A DNA stretch of 64,000 nt from the NCBI GenBank assembly GCA_019096065.1, contig JAGUCH010000004.1:558001-622000 (forward strand). The letters run 5' to 3'. Under the pieces are notes generated by a model, which had not been told where the DNA came from, did no database searches, and saw nothing but the letters and a program-made list of their open reading frames with translations. The DNA is from Paracyclopina nana (lineage: Eukaryota > Arthropoda > Copepoda > Cyclopoida > Cyclopettidae). Of this stretch, positions 57,913-64,000 are shown in pieces. The first letter of the stretch is position 1, and each line of letters starts with the position of its first letter. The translations under genes and the position numbers were made by a program.

Positions 57913-59914
57913 ATGGATGGCGAGGAATACGCTGATAATTTCTCCCGATTTCTCATCATTGGCGGCGGAATTTCCGGCCTCTCCGCAGCTTCAACTCTCG
58001 CGAGCCGCGGAATCAAAGATTTCAGGTTTGACATTGCTTGTTTGTTCTCCTTTTCCATCGCCTCTATTTTTTTCCTATTTAGACTTTTAGAGGCGCGAAA
58101 GAGACTTGGCGGGCGCATTAGCACAGTCTCCATCGGAGGCTGCAAAGCTGAATTGGGTGCCAACTGGATTCACGGCATACTTGGCAATCCTTTGTATGAA
58201 TTGGCTTCTTTGCATGGTCTGGTCGAGGTTGGGGTTGATCCCAAGCCGCATAATGTAGCTGCCACCACAGAAGATGGCCGAAGAGTTCCTTTTAGCGTTT
58301 TGCAGGAGATTTACGAGGCGTATTACTGGTTTTTCAAGCGCTGCGAGGAATACTTTCTTTGCAAGTACACGGTAAGGTTCAAATGGGATTGAGAGTCTCT
58401 TTGAGGCTTCATTTGAATCGTTTTCAGCCTCCTGATGGAGTCAGCAGCGTAGGCGAACACATCAATCTGGAGGTGTCAATTTACTTGCAAAGGTTCCCAC
58501 CTCAACAAAGGCACCTTCGTCGATTGATTTTCGACTACTTGCTCAAGCGGGAATGTTGCATCACCGGCTGTGACTCCATGGATGAAATCGACCTGATCGG
58601 CATTGGGAGCTACACCGAGTTACCTGGAGGCAATGTGCAATTACCGCATGGTTATGTCAGCCTTCTGAGGCCTCTCATCAAGTCCCTGCCTCCAAATTGC
58701 ATTCTCAAGGAGAAACCGGTTAAAACCATCCATTGGAAGTATCGAGTGGAGCAAGAGCAGGATTCCTCTGATAATGACAGTGTGTCAAGTGTCAACACAG
58801 TCAAGAGCATCCACAAGACTGTCGAAGCGTAATGAAGCTTCATTTAAATTATTAGAATAGATATCATATCTCGTTTTCTTCCAGACCTTCAGAAATACAG
58901 TCAAGGGACACTTCAGTCTGTTGCACCCCAATGACAGCCAAGCAGCACCCGAATGTCATGGTTGAGTGCGAGTCTGGAGACAAGTTCTATGCTGACCATG
59001 TCATTTGCACACTTCCCCTGGGAGTCTTGAAGGAAAAGCACAAAAGCCTGTTCAGTCCTGGCTTGCCAGAGTCCAAAGTCAAAGTGTTTGACAAGCTCAC
59101 CTTCGGAGTGGTGAACAAGATCTTTTTGCATTACGACAAGCCTTTCCTGGCCCCCGAAATATCTGAGGTGATTCTCCTCTGGGACAACAAGGTAGAGTCT
59201 GGATCTCAAGAAGACTTGCCCATGGCTGATAGATGGTACAGGAAAATCTACTCCTTTGTCAAGTTGTCTGAAACCCTCCTGCTTGGGTGGATTTCTGGAG
59301 AAGAGGCCAAGTTCCTTGAGACCCTCAAAATGGAGGTGGTGGCTGAGACTTGCACCAATATCCTCAGGCAATTTCTCAATGATCCTCTTGTGCCCAAGCC
59401 TAAGCATTGTGTCTTGTAAGATCATTCCTTAACAGGATGAAAGATGAGAACTTCATTATTTAATATTTTAGCACAACTTGGTACAAGGAGCCTTACAGCA
59501 TGGGCTCCTACTCTGCCATTGGCATTGGAGGGCTCCAGAGTCATGTGGAAAAGATGTCTGAGCCTTTGTATCAAAGGCCAGCAAACAGAACTGTGAGCAC
59601 TTATTCTTTATCCTTAAACTATTCTCAAGCTTGGCCTTCCTTTCCAGCCTGTTCTGGCCTTTGCTGGTGAACATTGCCATCCCAGCTTCTATTCCACTGC
59701 TCATGGAGCTTACTTGTCTGGTAGATCTGCCGCCAATTTCTTCCTCAGTGTTCGCAGAGAAGAAGAAGAAGTCTACAACCTTGGAGCAGCCTCGGTGGCT
59801 GATCTTTCGTCTTGGCTCGAAGAGATCTCGATGGGAGAGAAGATGTTGGAAGACTACAAAGCCAAACATCCACGTGCCAGAAGAGATGCTGGCAATCTCA
59901 ATACTCCTAGATGA
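57913..59914 (+). CDS. SMOX: Spermine oxidase-like polyamine oxidase (FAD amine oxidase)
   Basis: Exons 57913-58025, 58083-58371, 58428-58828, 58885-59415, 59472-59592 and 59648-59914 give 573 residues (human SMOX 555). The enzyme oxidises spermine or acetylated polyamines, giving hydrogen peroxide. FAD-binding signatures are FLIIGGGISGLSAA near the start, LLEARKRLGGRISTV, CKAELGANWIHGILGNPLY, and at the end PVLAFAGEHCHPSFYSTAHG with AYLSGRSAA. HVICTLPLGVLKEKHKSLF and FTTWYKEPYSMGSYSAIG are family marks. A Ser/Asp-rich insert (about 245-285) is lineage-specific. The C-terminus ends NTPR, with no peroxisomal tail, so a cytosolic or nuclear SMOX is likelier than peroxisomal PAOX. The first intron (57 nt) is stop-free. 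Confidence 0.9.
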
Positions 59915-60427
59915 ACCTTTTTCTAGTCCTTATTTATGGCAATCTTACCATTTTGAGCTGTTATTTCTTGATATTTATTTTTGGCTGATCTGGTCACTCT
60001 GAAAAGTCTAAGGCGTTATCCAAAAGAGATCAGATGTATTAATGTGCTTCTCTTTTGAGCTTGTACTCCAATTCATGAATTTTGAGCTTATCACCTATCT
60101 GTGTTTTTTTCGTGCAATAAATTAGCTATTGCTTTACGCAAATCCCTCTCAAACTTTTTTGTCCTAAGTTAGTGGTCGTCACTATCAAGCATGTTTTTTG
60201 TCAATTTTGTTGGCCTTTAGAAGAAATCTGGTAGCTCTGAAATTGCTGCAGCCTTACTTAAAAGAGAAGGGCCAATTTTAAGTCAAACTTTTTTGGGTAA
60301 GGACTCCTCTTACAACTAGGTCAACTTGATAATCCATCTAAACATGTATTATATTAAGCATAGGAGCATAGAAAAAGCCATGCTCTTTGTGTCAAAAAAT
60401 AGAGAGATGGGAAAACAGTTGAAATGC
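59915..60427. other. Convergent 3' region between the oxidase and the ZMYM gene
   Basis: 513 nt. AATAAA at about 60116-60121 serves the oxidase. Two copies of the recurrent motif are present: TCTGGTCACTCTG at 59989-60001 and TCTGGTAGCTCTG at 60227-60239. No ORF of note. Confidence 0.5.
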
Positions 60428-63400
60428 TCAGTGCTGGTTGCCATCAGCCAACATGTGCTCTTGGACTTCTCTGACCATCAGAACTCGCCTAAGCATTTTG
60501 TCAATTTGGTGCTCATTCAGCTCATGAGTACTGTACCAGACAGGACTGTCTGGCACACAAGATCTCTCTGGTTGCAAATAAAAGAGATCACTCCGAGTTC
60601 TCACATTTTCAGGGCTGCAAAATAAATCCATATCAATTACGTAATTCATATACATTTTCAAGAAACGATACCATTTCGAGAGGTAGAATTCATAAAGTTT
60701 AACAGGGCATCGAGTTGGTTCTGGAATCTCATGAACTTCATAGCATTTCCTCTCTGATGATTTGGACCCTGTGAAAAAAATGAACATAAATTAGTTTGAT
60801 TTCAATGAGTTTTAAATGATATGCTTACTGTCATTAGGTGGATAATAGCGGAGCAGAAGAGTCCTCTTTTCTCCAGGAGCAGGTGTGGAATTTCGAGTGA
60901 CAGGTGTGGCAGTGCCACCTTTTTTGTAGTGCTTCATGATATGAGTGAAAGAGAGTCTCTTGTGTTCTTCCGTGGTCTTGAGCATGAAGTACTTGGCATT
61001 GAAGTAGACCAGAGTATTGAGCAACACTTGAGGACTATGAGCTCCTAGTTGCTTGGCCTCCCATAAATGCTCCTCCTCAATCCTGGTCACAAAATAGCCC
61101 AGCTCATTTGTGGGCAACTTGAAGTCCTTGACCACCTCATTGAGGGCAGTGGTAAATGCATCATAGTACGGGTCAGTAAAGATGTTTTCAATGCGGCCAT
61201 TCTCACTCAAATACTCTTGAATGCCCAAGGCCAAGTAGAAAATACTGTCAGAGGCGTAAATGTCTCCATTTGGCTTCCTCACTTCTTTCACGAACAAGCA
61301 GAGTGTATAGTTCAGTTCATCTGCTCGCAGCTTCAAAATGTCGGTTTCAAACGGTTTCATGTAGTTGCCTTGAGCTCGAGCCTTCTCAAGCTCGGCATTC
61401 TTGCCCACAACCCAATGGCGCCAAGCATTGACTCCATAGGTGAACTGAAAAAGTGCGTTGTCTGGTAACTCTGATTTATTGAAGGCGTTAACCCAAAAGA
61501 GAAGAGAGCTGAAAAAGGCATACTCTTTTGAATTAAAGTTACCTTGAGGTGGTGCTTAGCATCTGGCCTTTCCTTTGGAGGCTGTGTAAAGGCTGCATTG
61601 CCACTTGAACTATGCTCACTTGAGATTGAAGGCTTTGCTTGCTTTGCTCGCCTGCTTCTGGTCCTGAATCTGCGACTTAGGCTGGTGTCGTCATCAGATT
61701 CAGAGTCTGGAATAACAAATGGATCAGTTTTAAAATTCAATCGAAAGGATATGAACTTGTGTCCCATACCAGGAGCATCTTTGCCTGAATGTCTCCGTTT
61801 CAAGTTGTGCTGCTGGTGATTATTGCTCCTGCTCCCATAGCCTGAGTTGTTAGAGTCTGGAGTGATTTGAGGTAACGCCTTGGGCACAATGTTCCTGCCT
61901 GCCATGACATTTTCAATGTCTTCATCAGCCCCTTCAGAGTTGGCAGTGGACATCTTTTTTCTCTGAGATCTTTTCACCACCTCTGAAGCTTCCTGAGGCT
62001 CAGCAACAGAGTCATCAGAGTCCTCATCGTCATCCAGACCCGCTTCAGCTGAGGGATCAATCGAGCCTGCCAATGCCAGCAACTCAGCTTCCAACGGATC
62101 CGAAGGCATTTTGGCCTTCATCTTCCTCAGGGTCTTCTCAATGCCTTTCATGCTGTTTCTAGTAGTGGGAATGAAGATAGGAACTGGGACTGGAATGGGC
62201 ACAGGGATTGGCACCGGATAAGGCCTCTGGTACATTTGCATTGGGATCGGTAAGTACATGGGCAGAGTGATGGGCAGGAGTGCAGGTGTACTGGGCAAGT
62301 CTGTCTGAGTGCCTTTGTGACAAGGGTGTGGCCTGCATGACACTCCCTTGGTTGCCATGTAGGGTTTGCAGCCTATGGACTTGTTCTTCATTTCAACAGC
62401 TTCCGGGAACTTGACAATGGTATCAGTGACAGTTCTGGTGACAACTTGAGGTGGAGCAGGAGCTGAAGTTGACAGCTGAGAAGGGGGGAGTGGCACAGTG
62501 GGCAGGGCATCGGGGCGTGGCCCGGGCTCTCCTGCTCCAGCGAGACTCGATACTGATTGAATGACAGGTATTGAGGTATCCATCGAGGACGAAGAGGAGA
62601 CCATGATACTTTTGACAGAAACACTTGATTTCCTGAAAAGAAAAATGTATTATTACACTATATTGATTGATCATTGGATATTTACCCAGACTTTGACAGC
62701 AGTTTGTAGCAGTTCACAGAACAGAAATGCTTGGGGGTTCCATCCTCATCGAACTTTTCAATCATGTCAAAGTTGTACTTCCTCACTTTGCACCATGAGC
62801 AGGGCACAATTTCCCTGGCTTGCATCACAAACACATTTTGGCAGGCCTCACTGCAAAACTTGTTGGATTTGCCACTAAAGAAGATGGTTTTCTTCTCCGT
62901 GTGGCCCAAGATGAACTCCTTCTTGCACAGATCGCAGGAGCTAGTGTCGGTCAAATTATTGGCAAATTTGTAAGCTCCTAAGCATGGCAGGCCACAAAGC
63001 TGAATTGTCTCAGAGTCAGTCTTGATGAGCTCAACTTCCACTGGCTTTTCTTCAGAGCACACTGCACATTTGGTGACCTCAGCTGGCTCCTTCGCATCAG
63101 ATTGTCGAGCCTCAAATTTCTTCAGGCACTCTTGAACACAAAAGTCCTTGAACTGGCCCTTGTTGCCAATGGGAGCCAAAAATCCATCGCCAGAAGAAAT
63201 GTCCTTCTGGCAATAGCAGCAAACTTTGAGCCCCTTTTTGTGATCCTCCAGACACTTGTTGCTGCAAAATTGCTTGATGTTCGAGCCAAAGCGAACACAA
63301 TATTTGCCCAGAAACTGAGTTTGCACAGAGACCTTGCAGGTTGAGCAGTGATTCATTTTCTCCTGATACAAGCCTGAAAAATGAGAGAAAAGTGCAGGTT

Positions 63401-63983
63401 AAAAATATATTGAAAACTTGGATAAGAAGTTCTTACCTAGGCAATCCTCATCACAAAATTGCATTGTTTCCCATGCAAATGCAGACTTGTAGCCTTTCAG
63501 CTCCTTGAGACATTGCTGGCATTTGCCAGTGACTGATCCCTCCTCTTCAGAAATGGCCATGCCATTTTTGCCCATGTCAGCAAAACTGGCCAATTTCAAC
63601 AGTGGCTTCTTAGTGCCATCATTTTTCTTCGCTCCCTCATCATCGTCATCAAGTTGGACCACTTCTTCATCGGTCTTCTTGTCATCTTTTTTGTCCTCTC
63701 CATTTGAGTCTGCTTTTTCAGCATTGTCATTGGTCAAGGATGCAATGCTGGAGATCTTCAAGCCTCCCTTTGGCACCTGTTCCTCATTAGGAGAATCCTT
63801 GCTCTGAGATTCAACACTGGAGATTTTGATGCCGCTCTCTTCGTTGGATACTTCATCGGTGACTTGAGAAGTGACGCCTGAAATTTCGATCCCTGTTTCT
63901 CCATCATTGTCATCATCAAGCATGACAACGTCTTCATCCACTCCTTTTGGATCTTGATGCTTTTCTTGACTGTCACTGGCCAT
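60428..63983 (-). CDS. ZMYM-family MYM/FCS zinc-finger chromatin protein (woc-type)
   Basis: Exons 63983-63437, 63373-62686, 62632-61770, 61706-61543, 61444-60829, 60768-60672 and 60614-60428 give 1053 residues. ZMYM2/3/4 and fly Without children (woc) are transcriptional regulators that bind SUMOylated partners. The N-terminus has two hydrophobic-acidic SUMO-interaction-like motifs, DVVMLDDDND and EVVQLDDDDEG. Six MYM/FCS fingers follow (about 160-410), e.g. CSTCKVSVQTQFLGKYC with FCSNKC, and CSWCKVRKYNFDM with HFCSVNC. A Pro-rich region then repeats PIPVPIPVPVPIF. The C-terminal family domain starts FTYGVNAWRHWVVGKNAELE and contains LKLRADELNYTLCLFVKEVR, DSIFYLALGIQEYL, PTRCPVKLYEFYLSKCPE and SPVWYSTHELNE. 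The start ATG (gaaATGgcc) lies 18 nt from the window edge, so an upstream exon is possible. Confidence 0.92.
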
Positions 63984-64000
63984 TTCCACTTCATTTGAGC

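Overview
The window reads as nuclear DNA of an arthropod, most likely a crustacean. I infer this from gene content and style, not from a species marker. Genes are intron-rich with GT-AG junctions, and most introns are only 46-70 nt. Host DNA is AT-rich. Recognisable metazoan genes lie on both strands: RRP9, NF-YB, POLQ, PERK, GCDH, SURF1, UBE2J1, a ZMYM/woc-type gene, a polyamine oxidase and an RNF181-like gene. Exon models were built by hand; each one listed keeps its reading phase across every junction and has a total length divisible by 3.

Layout. 1-8771: the 3' part of a GC-rich, env-bearing Ty3/gypsy LTR retrotransposon. Gag is intact, pol has a nonsense codon and several frameshifts, env is broken, and the 3' LTR is at 8573-8771; the 5' LTR is outside the window. 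8772-11459: repeat-rich DNA with no supported gene. 11460-16670: RRP9 (+), a DHAR/CLIC-like GST-fold gene (-), and NF-YB (+) followed by tandem partial copies of its own 3' end. 16700-20976 (-): a 1202-residue protein with an N-terminal RRM and, at its far C-terminus, a domain closely resembling the TDP-43 N-terminal domain. 21727-29692 (+): an ankyrin protein and DNA polymerase theta, only 205 nt apart. 29811-36269 (-): PERK and glutaryl-CoA dehydrogenase. 37305-47282 (+): four poorly characterised secreted or membrane proteins, two with minisatellite-filled introns. 47559-52385: SURF1 (-), a small membrane protein (+), UBE2J1 (-), a RING-H2 gene (+). 52800-55810: a saposin-like cluster with one pseudogene and two head-to-head genes. 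56066-63983: a C2H2 protein (-), a spermine-oxidase-like gene (+) and the ZMYM/woc-type gene (-).

Genes are tightly packed. Convergent pairs end within about 40-120 nt of each other (RRP9/DHAR-like, POLQ/PERK), and divergent pairs share short promoters (SURF1/small protein, 91 nt). PERK and UBE2J1 both act at the ER membrane in stress and quality control. POLQ and possibly its ankyrin neighbour act in DNA repair. No operon is claimed.

The most interesting signals are the RRM plus TDP-43-N-like protein, the repeated duplication of exon edges (NF-YB last exon, UBE2J1 exon 2 donor), a family of intronic minisatellites sharing a CTGAGA core, and a recurrent 13-nt motif TCTGGTARCKCTG that lies upstream of several genes.
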